A DNA stretch of 64,000 bases. Origin: Noviherbaspirillum autotrophicum (GTDB lineage Bacteria; Pseudomonadota; Gammaproteobacteria; Burkholderiales; Burkholderiaceae_D). The position numbers and the translations under genes were made by a program. The notes under the pieces are model-generated. The model searched no databases and was not told the origin of the DNA. It saw nothing but the letters and a program-made list of their open reading frames with translations. The stretch covers positions 5,063,062-5,127,061 of the forward strand of contig NZ_JWJG01000028.1 of the NCBI RefSeq assembly GCF_000818395.1, written 5' to 3'. This document shows positions 11,307 through 21,451 of this stretch, one piece after another. Position 1 is the first letter of the stretch. Every line of letters starts with the position of its first letter.

Positions 11307-14300
11307 ACCTGTCCGCGCCCTTCGTGCGGCGGCCGGTCGCCACCGTGCTGCTGACCATCGGCCTGGCGCTTGCCGGCATCGCGGCCTTTTTCGTGCTGCC
11401 GGTGTCGCCGCTGCCGCAAGTCGATTTCCCGGCCATCTCGGTCAGCGCCAACGTTCCCGGCGCCAGCCCGGAGACCATGGCCACCAGCGTCGCCACGCCG
11501 CTGGAGCGGCGGCTCGGGATCATCGCCGGCGTCAATGAAATGACGTCTTCCAGCGGCAACGGCTCGACCCGCATCAACCTGCAGTTCGACCTCAGCCGCA
11601 AGATCGACTCCGCCGCGCGCGAAGTGCAGGCCGCCATCAACGCGGCACGCGCCGACCTGCCTGCCACGCTGCGCGGCAATCCGACCTACCGCAAGATCAA
11701 TCCGTCGGACGCGCCGGTGCTGATCCTGGCGCTGACATCGCCGACCCGTTCCCCCGGCCAGGTCTATGAGGAAGTGGCGAACCTGGTGCAGCAGAAGCTG
11801 GCCCAGGTGCAGGGCGTCGGGGATGTGGAACTGGGCGGCGGCTCGCTGCCGGCGGTGCGGGTCGAGCTGCTGCCGTTCGCGCTCAGCCGCAACGGCATCA
11901 GCATGGAAGACGTGCGCGCGGCGATCCAGGCAGCCAGCGCCGACCGGCCCAAGGGCGCGGTCGAAGGCGAGGGACGGCGCCTGCAGATTTACACCAAGGC
12001 CGGCGCCGGCCGCAGCCGGCCCACGGCGGCCGATTACCGCAACCTGGTGGTGGCCTGGCGCAACGGCGCCGGAGTGCGGCTGGGCGATGTCGCGCAAGTC
12101 GTCGACAGCGTCGAGGACACGCACACGCTCGGCCTGTTCAACGGCCAGCCGGCGGTGATCGTGCTGATCACCCGCCAGCCGGGCGCCAACGTGATCGAGA
12201 CCGTGGACCGCGTGCGCGCGCTGCTGCCCGCGCTGCAGGCGCAGCTGCCGGCCGACGTGCGGCTGCAGGTGGCGTCGGACCGCACCAATTCGATCCGCGC
12301 GTCGCTCCACGAAATCGAGCTCACGCTGGTGATCGCGCTGGCGCTGGTGGTGCTGGTCGTGAGTGCCTTCCTGCGCAGCGCGCGCGCCACGCTCATTCCG
12401 GCGGTGGCGACCGTGGTCTCGCTGCTCGGCACCTTCGGCATCATGTACCTGCTGGGGTTCAGCCTGAACAACCTGAGCCTGATGGCGCTGACGGTGGCCA
12501 CCGGCTTCGTGGTGGACGACGCGATCGTGGTGCTGGAGAACACCAGCCGGCACATCGAAGCCGGCATGGACCGCTTCCGCGCGGCGCTGCTGGGCGCGCG
12601 CGAGGTCGGCTTCACCGTGCTGTCGATCAGCCTGTCGCTGGTGGCGGTGTTCATCCCGCTCTTGTTCATGGGCGGCCAGGTGGGGCGGCTGTTTCGCGAA
12701 TTCGCGGTGACGCTGTCGGCCGCGGTCATGATTTCGATGGTCATTTCGCTGACCACCACGCCGATGATGTGCGCGTGGCTGCTCAAGCCCGGCGCGAATG
12801 CGCGTGCGCCGGGCAGGGTGGCGCGCTTCTTCGAGCGCGGCTTTGACCATATGCTGCGCACGTACGGGCGCAGCCTGGACTGGGCGCTGCGCCACCGCTG
12901 GCTGATCATGCTGATCCTGGCTGCGGTGGTCGGCCTCAACGTCTACCTGTTCATCGCCGCGCCCAAGGGCTTCTTCCCGCAGCAGGATACCGGCCAGCTC
13001 AACGGCGGCCTGCGCGCCGACGAGAGCATTTCCTTCCAGGCGATGCAGGGCAAGCTGCGCCAGCTGGTCGATGTCATCCGGCGCGATCCGGCCGTCGAGA
13101 CGGTGGTCGGATTTACGGGCGGTGCGCGCGCCGGCGGCGGCTTCGTGTTCGTCAACCTCAAACCCGTGTCCGAGCGCAAGGACAGCGGACAGGCGGTGAT
13201 CTCGCGGCTGCGCCCGCAACTGGCGCGCATCAGCGGCGTGAGCCTGTTCCTGAACCCGGTGCAGGACGTGCGCATGGGCGGCCGACAGAGCACGGCAACC
13301 TACCAGTACACGCTCAAGAGCGACAACAGCGCCGATCTCAAGCGCTGGGCGGCGCGCCTGGCCGACGCCATGAAGCGCCAGCCGGCCCTGACCGATGTCG
13401 ACACCGACCAGCAGGAAAACGGCGTCGAGACGTTCGTCGACGTCGACCGCGACAGCGCCGCGCGGCTTGGCGTCACCATGCGCGATGTCGACAATGCGCT
13501 GTACAACGGATTCGGCCAGCGCCAGGTGGCGACCATCTATGACGAGCTGAACCAGTACCACGTGATCATGGAAATTGATCAGGAATACGCGCGCAGCACG
13601 CAGGCGCTGAGCGATATCTACGTTCCGGCCAGCGGCAATGCGCAAAGCGCGACGGCCAGTACCAGCGGAACCAGTGGTGCCGCGGCCGGTGCCACGCAGG
13701 TCATCAACCCCGCGCTGCGCGACCAGGCAAGCGGCCAGGCGATCAGCACGGTGCCGGCCACCATGGTGCCGTTGGCCGCGTTCGCCCGCTTCGCCGAACG
13801 GGCCACGCCTGCCTCGGTCAGCCACCAGGATGCCGAACTGGCGACCACCGTGTCCTTTAATCTGGCTGATGGGCGCAACTTGGGCGATGCGCAGGCGTCG
13901 ATCGCCCAGGCCGAGGCCGACATCGGCATGCCGGCCAACGTGCGCGGCAGCTTCCAGGGCACCGCCCGCAGCTACCAGGAGTCGCAGTCGCAGCAGCCGC
14001 TGCTGATCGCGGCGGCGCTGGTGGTGATCTACATCGTGCTCGGCATCCTGTACGAAAGCCTGGTGCATCCGGTGACGGTGCTGTCGACGCTGCCGTCGGC
14101 CGGCGTGGGAGCGGTGCTGGCGCTGCTGATGTTCAGGATGGAGTTTTCCATCATCGCGCTGATCGGCGTGTTCCTGCTGATCGGGATCGTGAAGAAGAAC
14201 GCGATCCTGATCATCGACTTCGCCCTCGATGCCGAACGCGCGCGCGGACTGTCGCCGCTGGAGGCGGTGCGCCAGGCCTGCCTGCTGCGCTTCCGGCCGA

Positions 14301-14548
14301 TCCTGATGACGACGCTGGCCGCCGCGCTGGGCGCGCTGCCGCTGGCGATCGGCTTCGGCGAAGGCGCCGAACTGCGCCGCCCGCTCGGCGTGGCGATCAT
14401 CGGCGGGCTGGTCGCTTCCCAGCTGCTCACGCTGCTGACCACCCCGGTCGTCTACCTGCTGCTCGACAAGCTGCGGCGACGCGGCACCTCCGAACGCCAT
14501 CTGGCCCACATCGAGGTCGAGCGTGCGCCGGGTACGGAACCCATCTGA
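11303..14548 (+). CDS. mdtC: RND efflux permease subunit (MdtC-like) with a Ser/Ala/Gly-rich insertion
   Basis: A 1081-residue second RND permease, homologous but not identical to its upstream neighbour. [28 protein letters not shown] (proton relay Asp pair) and [16 protein letters not shown] are intact. It is about 40-50 residues longer than typical MdtC because of a low-complexity insertion rich in Ser, Thr, Ala and Gly at about residues 776-820 in the second periplasmic loop, just before [10 protein letters not shown]. Start chosen at the ATGA overlap; the frame stays open upstream only as a GC-rich shadow of mdtB. Confidence 0.95.
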   Translation: MNLSAPFVRRPVATVLLTIGLALAGIAAFFVLPVSPLPQVDFPAISVSANVPGASPETMATSVATPLERRLGIIAGVNEMTSSSGNGSTRINLQFDLSRKIDSAAREVQAAINAARADLPATLRGNPTYRKINPSDAPVLILALTSPTRSPGQVYEEVANLVQQKLAQVQGVGDVELGGGSLPAVRVELLPFALSRNGISMEDVRAAIQAASADRPKGAVEGEGRRLQIYTKAGAGRSRPTAADYRNLVVAWRNGAGVRLGDVAQVVDSVEDTHTLGLFNGQPAVIVLITRQPGANVIETVDRVRALLPALQAQLPADVRLQVASDRTNSIRASLHEIELTLVIALALVVLVVSAFLRSARATLIPAVATVVSLLGTFGIMYLLGFSLNNLSLMALTVATGFVVDDAIVVLENTSRHIEAGMDRFRAALLGAREVGFTVLSISLSLVAVFIPLLFMGGQVGRLFREFAVTLSAAVMISMVISLTTTPMMCAWLLKPGANARAPGRVARFFERGFDHMLRTYGRSLDWALRHRWLIMLILAAVVGLNVYLFIAAPKGFFPQQDTGQLNGGLRADESISFQAMQGKLRQLVDVIRRDPAVETVVGFTGGARAGGGFVFVNLKPVSERKDSGQAVISRLRPQLARISGVSLFLNPVQDVRMGGRQSTATYQYTLKSDNSADLKRWAARLADAMKRQPALTDVDTDQQENGVETFVDVDRDSAARLGVTMRDVDNALYNGFGQRQVATIYDELNQYHVIMEIDQEYARSTQALSDIYVPASGNAQSATASTSGTSGAAAGATQVINPALRDQASGQAISTVPATMVPLAAFARFAERATPASVSHQDAELATTVSFNLADGRNLGDAQASIAQAEADIGMPANVRGSFQGTARSYQESQSQQPLLIAAALVVIYIVLGILYESLVHPVTVLSTLPSAGVGAVLALLMFRMEFSIIALIGVFLLIGIVKKNAILIIDFALDAERARGLSPLEAVRQACLLRFRPILMTTLAAALGALPLAIGFGEGAELRRPLGVAIIGGLVASQLLTLLTTPVVYLLLDKLRRRGTSERHLAHIEVERAPGTEPI

Positions 14549-14549
14549 C

Positions 14550-15944
14550 ATGAAGACATCCATGCGTCATTTATCTCTTTCACTGCTGGCCCTGTTCCTG
14601 GGCGGCTGCGCCCTGAGTCCGGTGTACGAGCGCCCGGCCACGCCGCAGCCGGCGGCATTCAAGGAAGCGCAGGGCTGGGTGCCGGCCGTGCCGGCCGACG
14701 CGCTCGAGCGCGGCCCATGGTGGGGCCTGTTCGACGATCCCGTGCTGAACCGGCTGGAAGCTGCCGTCGAAGTATCGAACCAGAATATCGCCGTCGCCAC
14801 CGCCGCCTACGCGCAGGCGCGCGCGCTGGTGCAGCAGCAGCGCGCTTCCCTGTTCCCGGTGGTGTCGCTCGACGGCAGCGCGAAACGTTCCGGGGGCGGC
14901 ACGACGACCGGTGCCAGCCGCAACAGCGTGCAGCTGAACATAGGCGCGAGCTGGGAGCCCGACGTCTGGGGCCGGCTGCGCGGCGCCGTCGACAGCGCCG
15001 GCGCCAGTGCCCAGGCCAGCGCCGCCGACCTGGCTTCGGCCACCTTGGCGGCGCAGGGCGAGCTGGCGGCGAACTATTTTTCATTGCGCCAGGCCGACGC
15101 GCAGGCGGCGCTGCTGCGCGACACGATCGCCGGCTACGACCGCGCTCTGCAGATCGCCCGCAATCGCTACGCGGTCGGCGTCGCCACCAAGACCGACGTG
15201 CTGCAGGCCGAAACGCAGCTGGCCAACGCGCGCGCCGATGAAGCGGGGCTGGCGCGCCAGCGCGCGCAGCTCGAACATGCGATTGCGGTCCTGCTCGGCA
15301 AGGCGCCGGCGGAATTCGCGCTCGCCCCCGCGCCCTGGTCGGCGACCGTGCCGCAGGTTCCGGTCGGCGTGCCGTCGACGCTGCTGCAGCGGCGGCCCGA
15401 CATCGCCGCGGCCGAGCGGCGCGTGGCTGCCGCTAACGAGCAGATCGGCATTGCGCGCGCGGCTTATTTCCCCAGTCTCGGATTGAATGCGGCCTACGGC
15501 TCGTCCGGCACGCGCGTGGCGGACCTGTTCGGCGCGGCCGGCAGCCTGTGGTCGCTCGGCCTGTCGGCCACGCAGACGCTGTTCAACGCCGGTGCCACCG
15601 GCGCGCGGGTGGACCAGGCGCGCGCCGCGCGCGAGCAGGCGGTGGCGCGTTACCGGCAGACGGTGCTGACCGCGTTCCAGGATGTCGAGGACCAGCTGGC
15701 GGCAGCGCAGGTTTTGGCGCGCCAGCAAGCATTGCGACAGCAGGCGTCACAGGCAGCCGACGAGGCCGAGGCGCTGATGCTCAACCGCTACCGGGCAGGG
15801 CAGGTGAGTTTTTCCGAGGTCGTCAGCGCACAGGCAAGCGCGCTCAGCGCGCGGCGCGCCCTGGTGCAGGCGCAGGCCGACCGGCAGACGGCGGCGATTG
15901 CGCTGATCCAGGCGCTCGGAGGCGGGTGGCACGAGCGCCCGTGA
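14550..15944 (+). CDS. Outer-membrane efflux lipoprotein, NodT/OprM family
   Basis: A 464-residue outer-membrane factor. The signal peptide ends in a lipobox with LFLGGC, so Cys20 is the likely lipidated residue. Two repeated OEP helical modules follow, with the typical GPWWGLFDDPVLNRLE near the start and VPVGVPSTLLQRRPDIAAAERR in the second half. It forms the trimeric outer-membrane channel for the RND pump encoded just upstream (1 bp gap). Start chosen at 14550, which gives the complete lipoprotein signal. Confidence 0.94.
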   Translation: MKTSMRHLSLSLLALFLGGCALSPVYERPATPQPAAFKEAQGWVPAVPADALERGPWWGLFDDPVLNRLEAAVEVSNQNIAVATAAYAQARALVQQQRASLFPVVSLDGSAKRSGGGTTTGASRNSVQLNIGASWEPDVWGRLRGAVDSAGASAQASAADLASATLAAQGELAANYFSLRQADAQAALLRDTIAGYDRALQIARNRYAVGVATKTDVLQAETQLANARADEAGLARQRAQLEHAIAVLLGKAPAEFALAPAPWSATVPQVPVGVPSTLLQRRPDIAAAERRVAAANEQIGIARAAYFPSLGLNAAYGSSGTRVADLFGAAGSLWSLGLSATQTLFNAGATGARVDQARAAREQAVARYRQTVLTAFQDVEDQLAAAQVLARQQALRQQASQAADEAEALMLNRYRAGQVSFSEVVSAQASALSARRALVQAQADRQTAAIALIQALGGGWHERP

Positions 15945-15953
15945 CGTAGTGCT

Positions 15954-17420
15954 TCAGGATGCCGTGCCGATGTGCTTCTCCAGAAAGCGCAGCATCCCTG
16001 CATCCCCCATGTTCGCCACATTCACCCGCATGCGCGTCGACGGCAGCTGGCTGGGCGAGAACAGGCTGCCCGGCGCCAGCAGGTAACCTTCCTGCATCGC
16101 CTTCTCGGTCAGCACGTTGGTGTCGCAGCCGGCATCGGCCCACACGAACATGCCGGCCGGCGTGGCGATATCGACGGCCAGGCCGACGCGCTCCATCTGC
16201 TTGACGGTCTTGTCGCGCACGCCGTCGAGCTTGCCGCGCAGGCGGTCGACGTGCTTGCGGTAGTGTCCTTCGGACAGGATCTTGTAGACCACCCGCTCGC
16301 CGATGTCGGACGTGGTCAGCGTGCTGAGCATCTTGCGGTCCGACAGCCTAATCGCCATCTCGGGCGAGGTGGCGATGAAGCCCACGCGCAGGTTGGCCGC
16401 CAGCGTCTTGGAAAAGCCGCCGAGGTAGATCACGCGATTCAACTGATCGAGCGCGGCGATGCGCGTGGCCGGCTGCACGGCGCTGCCTGGATGCAGGTCG
16501 CAGTAGATATCGTCTTCCACGATCGTGAAGTCGTGCTGCTCGGCGATCTTGAGGATCTGGAACGCCTTGGCCGCCGACAGCGAGGTCGAAGTCGGATTGT
16601 GCAGCACCGAGTTGATGACATAGAACTTCGGCCGGTGCAGCGCGGCCAGTTCGGCCAGCTTCGCAATGTCGGGGCCATCCGGCAGGCGCGGAATGCCGAC
16701 CACTTTCGCGCCGTGCGCGGCGAACGAGCCGAACATCAGGAACCACGCGGGATCGTCGACGAAGATCGTGTCGCCGGGCGAGGCGAATTGACGCGCGATC
16801 AAGTCGAGCGCCTGGGTGACGCCGGACGTGGTCACGATCTGCTCGGGCGTGGCGGCGATCTCCAGCTCGGCCAGCTTCAGCTGCAACTGCTGGCGCAGCG
16901 GCAGCCAGCCTTGTGGATTGCCATATTGCAGCAGCAGCGTCTGGCATTGCCGGCTGATTGCGCGCAAGCCGTTCGCCACCATCTCGCCGTCCAGCCACGC
17001 ATTGGGCAGCAGGCCGGAGCCCGGCGTCTGCTGCGCGGGATACTGGCGGAACATGTTACGCACCAGCCAGACCACATCGAGCTGCTGCGACGCGGCCTCC
17101 ACCACGCGCGCGCTGCCGGCGGCGGTCATCGGCGAGCGTTCGCGCACATAGAAGCCCGAGCCGCGCCGCGACTCCAGGTAACCCTTGGCGACCAGCCGGT
17201 CGTAGGCTTCCACCACGGTAAAGCGCGACACGCGCTGCTGTTCGGCGAATTCGCGGATGGACGGCATGCGCGCGCCGCTGCGCAGCAGCTTGTCGTCGAT
17301 GCGCGCTTCGATCGAGCGCACGATCTGGTCGACCAGCGATTCGCCGGAGTCGCGCGACAGGACTTGTGGCGCGGCGATGGCGAGCGCGGCGCTTTTGCGA
17401 GAGGAAGCTGTATTGGTCAT
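15954..17420 (-). CDS. MocR-family regulator (GntR wHTH fused to class I aminotransferase fold)
   Basis: A 488-residue fusion protein. The N-terminal winged helix (about residues 25-95, with SGARMPSIREFAEQQRVSRFTV) is of GntR type. The C-terminal aminotransferase-like domain keeps the PLP lysine in GGFSKTLAANLRVGF. MocR proteins sense PLP or amino compounds and usually control a neighbouring transporter or biosynthetic gene. It is divergent from a LysE-type exporter, with a tandem repeat between them that is a good operator candidate. It ends 9 bp from the oppositely transcribed nodT-like gene. Confidence 0.93.
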   Translation of the reverse strand: MTNTASSRKSAALAIAAPQVLSRDSGESLVDQIVRSIEARIDDKLLRSGARMPSIREFAEQQRVSRFTVVEAYDRLVAKGYLESRRGSGFYVRERSPMTAAGSARVVEAASQQLDVVWLVRNMFRQYPAQQTPGSGLLPNAWLDGEMVANGLRAISRQCQTLLLQYGNPQGWLPLRQQLQLKLAELEIAATPEQIVTTSGVTQALDLIARQFASPGDTIFVDDPAWFLMFGSFAAHGAKVVGIPRLPDGPDIAKLAELAALHRPKFYVINSVLHNPTSTSLSAAKAFQILKIAEQHDFTIVEDDIYCDLHPGSAVQPATRIAALDQLNRVIYLGGFSKTLAANLRVGFIATSPEMAIRLSDRKMLSTLTTSDIGERVVYKILSEGHYRKHVDRLRGKLDGVRDKTVKQMERVGLAVDIATPAGMFVWADAGCDTNVLTEKAMQEGYLLAPGSLFSPSQLPSTRMRVNVANMGDAGMLRFLEKHIGTAS

Positions 17421-17453
17421 CTTGCCGTAACAGTTATTGGATTTATTTGATGA

Positions 17454-17474
17454 ACTGTACTGGTACTGTACTGG
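17454..17474. promoter_or_regulatory. Tandem repeat, probable MocR operator
   Basis: A perfect 10-bp direct repeat ACTGTACTGG occurs at 17454-17463 and 17465-17474, one base apart, in the 149-bp divergent intergenic region. MocR and GntR-type regulators often bind direct repeats or GTAC-containing sites near their own promoters. The repeat is seen directly; the assignment is inferred from position. Confidence 0.6.
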
Positions 17475-17569
17475 ATTCGTCGATTAGGATAGTTCAACCA
17501 TCCACATTTCGCAATCGACGCCGCAGCGGGAGGGCGCGCCGATTGCCATGCAGAACTAATAGAGAAAAC

Positions 17570-18160
17570 ATGGAGACCCTGCTGCCACTGGCGTTATTCG
17601 CCTTCGTATCGTCCATCACGCCCGGCCCGAACAACATCATGCTGACGTCGTCCGGCATCCTGTTCGGCTTCGCGCGCTCGCTTCCCCACATGCTGGGCAT
17701 TACCTTCGGGTTCGGCGTCTTGCTGGCGCTGTGTGCGGCCGGCATCGGCAGCCTGATTCTCGCCGTGCCGGCGATGCATCTGGCACTGAAGGTGCTGGGC
17801 TCGGCTTATCTGGTGTATCTGGCGTGGCAGTTGCGCGGCATGGCGTTCACGCAGGACGAGCATAAGGATGCCAGGCCGATGTCCTTTCTCGGCGCCGCGA
17901 TGTTCCAGTTCGCCAATCCAAAGGCATGGGTCATGGCCGTCACCGGCGCCTCCGCCTTTTTGCCGCTGATACAGCCGGTCTGGCTGGCGATCGCCGTGTT
18001 CTGTGCCGTGTTTTGCGTGATTAATTTCCCCTGCATCAGCGTCTGGGCCGGCACCGGCGCCGCGCTCGGCCGTTATTTGGCGCAGGCGCTGTGGCAGCGC
18101 GTATTTTGCGCGGTGATGGTGTTGCTGACGTTGTATTCGGCCGCCGCGATCTGGTTGTAG
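17570..18160 (+). CDS. LysE-family amino acid exporter
   Basis: A 196-residue inner-membrane protein of the LysE/RhtB family. The N-terminal signature ITPGPNNIMLTSSG is present, and about six hydrophobic segments span the length. Family members export amino acids such as lysine, threonine, homoserine or cysteine. Start chosen at 17570 (METLLPLALF), which gives the usual family length. It is 9 bp upstream of a DMT exporter and divergent from a MocR regulator, so a regulated amino-compound export operon is likely. Confidence 0.92.
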   Translation: METLLPLALFAFVSSITPGPNNIMLTSSGILFGFARSLPHMLGITFGFGVLLALCAAGIGSLILAVPAMHLALKVLGSAYLVYLAWQLRGMAFTQDEHKDARPMSFLGAAMFQFANPKAWVMAVTGASAFLPLIQPVWLAIAVFCAVFCVINFPCISVWAGTGAALGRYLAQALWQRVFCAVMVLLTLYSAAAIWL

Positions 18161-18169
18161 GAGGCGGAC

Positions 18170-19081
18170 ATGCGGACTGCATTAACTCAGGAAACGCGCG
18201 GCATGTGGCTCGGCGCAATCGGTGTCGCCATTTTCAGCCTGACCTTGCCGTTTACCCGGATGGCGGTGGCCGAACTGAACCCGGTGCTGGTGGCGCTGGG
18301 GCGGGCGGTGGTGGCGGCAGGCGCCTCCGTGCTGCTGCTGTGGCGGCTCAAGGCGCCGCGCCCCACGGCGTCTCAGGCGCGCGCGCTTCTGGTCACCGCT
18401 CTCGGCGTGGTGATCGGCTTTCCCGTCCTGTCGTCGATCGCCATGCGCGACGTGCCGGCGTCGCACGGCGCCATCGTGATCGGCGTGCTGCCGCTGGCGA
18501 CCGCGCTGTTCGGCGCATTGCGCTTCGGCGAGCGGCCATCGGCCGGCTTCTGGATCGCGGCCGCCGCCGGCAGCGCGCTCGTCATCGGCTTTGCGCTGTG
18601 GCAGGGCGGTGGTGCCGTGCATGCCGCAGATCTGGCGCTGTTTGGGGCGGTGATCGCCGCCGCCATGGGCTATGCAGAAGGTGCCCGGCTGTCGCAGGCA
18701 ATGGGCGGCCAGCAGGTGATTTCCTGGGCGCTGGTACTGTCGCTGCCGGTGCTGCTACCGGCCACCGTATGGCTCGGCTGGCGCTACGGCATCAGCGCTT
18801 CGCCCAAGGCATGGCTGGGGTTCGGCTACGTGTCGTTGTTTTCCATGTTTATCGGATTCTTTTTTTGGTATAAAGGGCTGGCCCTGGGTGGCATCGCGCG
18901 GGTAGGGCAGGTGCAGCTGCTGCAGCCATTTCTCACGCTGCTCGGCGCCAGCCTGATCCTGGGGGAAGCGCTGATTGCGGACACCATCGTGTTCGCGCTG
19001 GCCGTGCTCGCCGTCGTAGCCGCTGGCCGGCGCATGAGTATCCGGCGGCCGGAGATCAGGCGGCCGGTGAACCCGGGATGA
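18170..19081 (+). CDS. DMT-superfamily (EamA) transporter
   Basis: A 303-residue polytopic protein with two EamA repeats (about residues 10-140 and 155-290) and about ten hydrophobic segments. The family exports amino acids, metabolites or drugs. It follows the LysE-type gene by 9 bp and is probably on the same MocR-controlled transcript. The substrate is not evident. Confidence 0.9.
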   Translation: MRTALTQETRGMWLGAIGVAIFSLTLPFTRMAVAELNPVLVALGRAVVAAGASVLLLWRLKAPRPTASQARALLVTALGVVIGFPVLSSIAMRDVPASHGAIVIGVLPLATALFGALRFGERPSAGFWIAAAAGSALVIGFALWQGGGAVHAADLALFGAVIAAAMGYAEGARLSQAMGGQQVISWALVLSLPVLLPATVWLGWRYGISASPKAWLGFGYVSLFSMFIGFFFWYKGLALGGIARVGQVQLLQPFLTLLGASLILGEALIADTIVFALAVLAVVAAGRRMSIRRPEIRRPVNPG

Positions 19082-19160
19082 GGGTAAAATCGACGTCTTT
19101 TCCCGACTTTTCCCTCTTCGCCACAGAGAAGAAACCGAACAAACCAGATTGGAGCGCACC

Positions 19161-19619
19161 GTGTCCTGCTACGAAAAACTGAAAGCCCTCAATATCGAAT
19201 TGCCGGCAGTGGCCTCGCCGGCAGCCGCTTACGTGATGTACGCGCAAACCGGCAATACCGTTTTCCTGTCAGGCCATATCGCCAAGAAGGACGGCAAGCC
19301 CTGGGTTGGCCAGCTCGGCAAGAACATGACGACCGACGAGGGCAAACAGGCCGCGCGCGCCGTCGCCATCGACTTGATCGCCACCCTGCAGGCAGCCTGC
19401 GGCGGCGACCTCAAGCGCGTGAAACGCATCGTCAAGGTGATGAGCCTGGTTAATTCCACTTCGGATTACACCGAGCAGCACCTCGTGACCAATGGCGCCT
19501 CCGAGCTGTTCGGCGATGTGTTCGGCGAGCAGGGCAAACATGCGCGCTCCGCCTTCGGCGTGGCGCAAATCCCGCTGGGCGCGTGCGTGGAAATCGAATT
19601 GATCGCCGAGATTGCGTAA
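19161..19619 (+). CDS. RidA/YjgF/Rid family protein
   Basis: A 152-residue Rid-family protein, of the longer subgroup with TGNTVFLSGHIAKKDGKPWVGQLG near the N-terminus and VKRIVKVMSLVNSTSDY in the middle. RidA members hydrolyse reactive enamine or imine intermediates released by PLP enzymes; this subgroup is less well characterised. The GTG at 19161 is preferred because GGAG sits 6 bases upstream. A PLP aminotransferase follows 120 bp downstream on the same strand, a sensible pairing. Confidence 0.88.
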   Translation: MSCYEKLKALNIELPAVASPAAAYVMYAQTGNTVFLSGHIAKKDGKPWVGQLGKNMTTDEGKQAARAVAIDLIATLQAACGGDLKRVKRIVKVMSLVNSTSDYTEQHLVTNGASELFGDVFGEQGKHARSAFGVAQIPLGACVEIELIAEIA

Positions 19620-19739
19620 GCGCTGCGGCCAGGAATTTCAATATCGGATGGCGCCTATCCGGTGCCGTTCCTGAGCGGCCCGCCACAAGCGGTCCTGACA
19701 ACAAGGCGCACGACGCCATCAACATACAGTGAGGCAAGC

Positions 19740-20933
19740 ATGAAAATGGAAAACCCGACACCGATTCAATGGCAGTTTTCGCAACGCGCGCAAAAACTTG
19801 AAAGTTCCGTCATCCGTGAAATCCTGAAGGTCACGGTACGCCCGGAAGTGATTTCGTTCGCCGGCGGCCTGCCGTCGCCTGCCACCTTCCCGGTGGAGCG
19901 CATGCGCGCCGCGTTCGATTCCGTGCTGTCGCGCGAGGGCAAGGTCGCCCTGCAATATGGCCCGTCCGACGGCTACGCCCCGCTGCGTGAATGGATCGCG
20001 AATTCACTGTCGGCCGACGGCGCAAAGATCGTGCCGGAACAGGTGCTGATGGTGTCGGGCTCGCAGCAGGGGCTCGATTTGCTGGCCAAAGTGCTGATCG
20101 ACGAAGGAAGCAAGGTGCTGGTCGAGACACCCAGCTATCTCGGCGCACTGCAGGCGTTTTCCGTGTATCAGCCAGAGTTCGTGTCGGTGCCGACCGACGA
20201 ACATGGCTTGCTGCCGGATCAGGTGGCAGATATCGGACAAGGTGCGCGCCTGTTGTATGCGCTGCCGAATTTCCAGAACCCGACCGGCCGCACGCTGCCG
20301 GTGGAACGTCGCGTCGCGCTGGTGGAAACCTGCGCGCGCCTGGGGCTGCCGCTGATCGAGGACGATCCGTACGGCGCGCTCAGCTACCGCGGTGAGCCGC
20401 TGCCGAAAATGATCGGCATGAACCCGAACGGTGTCATTTACATGGGCTCCTTCTCGAAGGTGCTCACGCCCGGCATTCGACTGGGCTACGTGGTGGCGCC
20501 GCTGCCGTTGGTGCGCAAGCTGGAGCAGGCCAAGCAGGCCGCTGATCTGCATACCGCGCAGCTGACGCAGATGGTGGTGCATGAAGTCGTGAAGGACGGC
20601 TTCCTGGCAGAACACATCCCGACCATCCGCAAGCTTTACGCGGACCAGTGCGCGGCGATGCAGGCGGCGCTCACCGAATACTTCCCGTCATCGGTAACGT
20701 GGACGAAGCCGGAAGGCGGCATGTTTATCTGGGTCACGCTGCCCAAGCATATCGACAGCATGAAGCTCCTGGACGAGGCGATTGCACAGAACGTCGCGTT
20801 CGTTCCCGGTGCGCCGTTCTATGCGAATGCGCCGCAGCAGAATACGCTGCGCCTGAGCTTCGTGACCGTGCCGCCGGAGAAGATCCGGGAAGGGATTGCG
20901 AAGCTGGGCAAGCTGATTGCGGCGAAAATCTAG
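19740..20933 (+). CDS. PLP-dependent aminotransferase (2-aminoadipate/LysN-like)
   Basis: A 397-residue fold-type I aminotransferase without a DNA-binding domain. SFAGGLPSPATFP near residue 40 and the PLP lysine in MGSFSKVLTPGIRLGY are clear, with EDDPYGALSY and NFQNPTGRT further upstream. It resembles 2-aminoadipate or broad-specificity aromatic/branched-chain aminotransferases. Start chosen at 19740, preceded by GTGAGG. RidA upstream may remove its reactive by-products. The exact substrate cannot be read from sequence. Confidence 0.9.
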   Translation: MKMENPTPIQWQFSQRAQKLESSVIREILKVTVRPEVISFAGGLPSPATFPVERMRAAFDSVLSREGKVALQYGPSDGYAPLREWIANSLSADGAKIVPEQVLMVSGSQQGLDLLAKVLIDEGSKVLVETPSYLGALQAFSVYQPEFVSVPTDEHGLLPDQVADIGQGARLLYALPNFQNPTGRTLPVERRVALVETCARLGLPLIEDDPYGALSYRGEPLPKMIGMNPNGVIYMGSFSKVLTPGIRLGYVVAPLPLVRKLEQAKQAADLHTAQLTQMVVHEVVKDGFLAEHIPTIRKLYADQCAAMQAALTEYFPSSVTWTKPEGGMFIWVTLPKHIDSMKLLDEAIAQNVAFVPGAPFYANAPQQNTLRLSFVTVPPEKIREGIAKLGKLIAAKI

Positions 20934-20942
20934 GCACGCTGC

Positions 20943-20970
20943 TCTCCCTTTCGCGCGGGCGAAAGGGAGA
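20943..20970. terminator. Strong hairpin between convergent genes
   Basis: A perfect 12-bp stem pairs TCTCCCTTTCGC (20943-20954) with GCGAAAGGGAGA (20959-20970) around a 4-nt loop. It lies between the convergent aminotransferase and HIT genes, where a shared terminator is expected. No clear T tract follows on either strand, so termination is inferred from position and stem strength. Confidence 0.5.
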
Positions 20971-20980
20971 ATCAGGCTCG

Positions 20981-21442
20981 TTAATTTGCCCGGACGCCGT
21001 CCAGCAAATTCCGCACATAGGCCGCATCCCGTGCCATCCGGCGCTTGCGCCCCAGGTAAGACAGCGGGTTGAAGAAGCGCGTAAAAAAACGCCATATCAC
21101 CCACAGCGAATCGCCGTTCCTGCGCGGCACCACATGCAGATGCACATGCGGCACATGCTGGTTGGCCGCCTTGCCGTTATTGAGCATCAGGTTGGTCGCG
21201 GGGATCTCTTTATTCTTGCGCAACGCGGACGAAAACTCGGCGCCGAGCCGGAACAGGTGCGTCACGGTCTGCGCCGGCAGTTCCTCGATATGTTGCGCAT
21301 GCAGGTGCGGGATCAGCAGCAGGTGGCCGCGCGTGACGGGAAACGCGTCGAGCAGGGCAATGCAGGACTCGTCGCGATAGACGACTTCCGCCGGCAGCCT
21401 GCCCGCCAGGATTTCGCAAAACACGCACTTGCCGCTCGCCAT
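20981..21442 (-). CDS. HIT-family nucleotide-binding protein
   Basis: A 153-residue histidine-triad protein. The catalytic motif reads HVHLHVV within NQHVPHVHLHVVPR. The N-terminus CVFCEILAGRLPAEVVYRD is the usual HIT start. HIT enzymes hydrolyse or transfer nucleoside monophosphates (AMP-lysine, Ap4A-type substrates). It is encoded just downstream of parC (9 bp) on the same strand and may be co-transcribed with it. Confidence 0.92.
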   Translation of the reverse strand: MASGKCVFCEILAGRLPAEVVYRDESCIALLDAFPVTRGHLLLIPHLHAQHIEELPAQTVTHLFRLGAEFSSALRKNKEIPATNLMLNNGKAANQHVPHVHLHVVPRRNGDSLWVIWRFFTRFFNPLSYLGRKRRMARDAAYVRNLLDGVRAN

Positions 21443-21451
21443 GGCGTCTCC

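Noticed and set aside
11237..14563. Long open frame antisense to the second permease (about 1100 codons)
   Set aside because: Composition is His/Arg/Gln/Ala-rich and mirrors GC-rich codons of the permease; there is no domain signature.
17454..17474. LexA-like site
   Set aside because: The repeat contains CTGTAC, but the CTGT-N8-ACAG spacing of LexA is not met, while the MocR context explains the repeat better.
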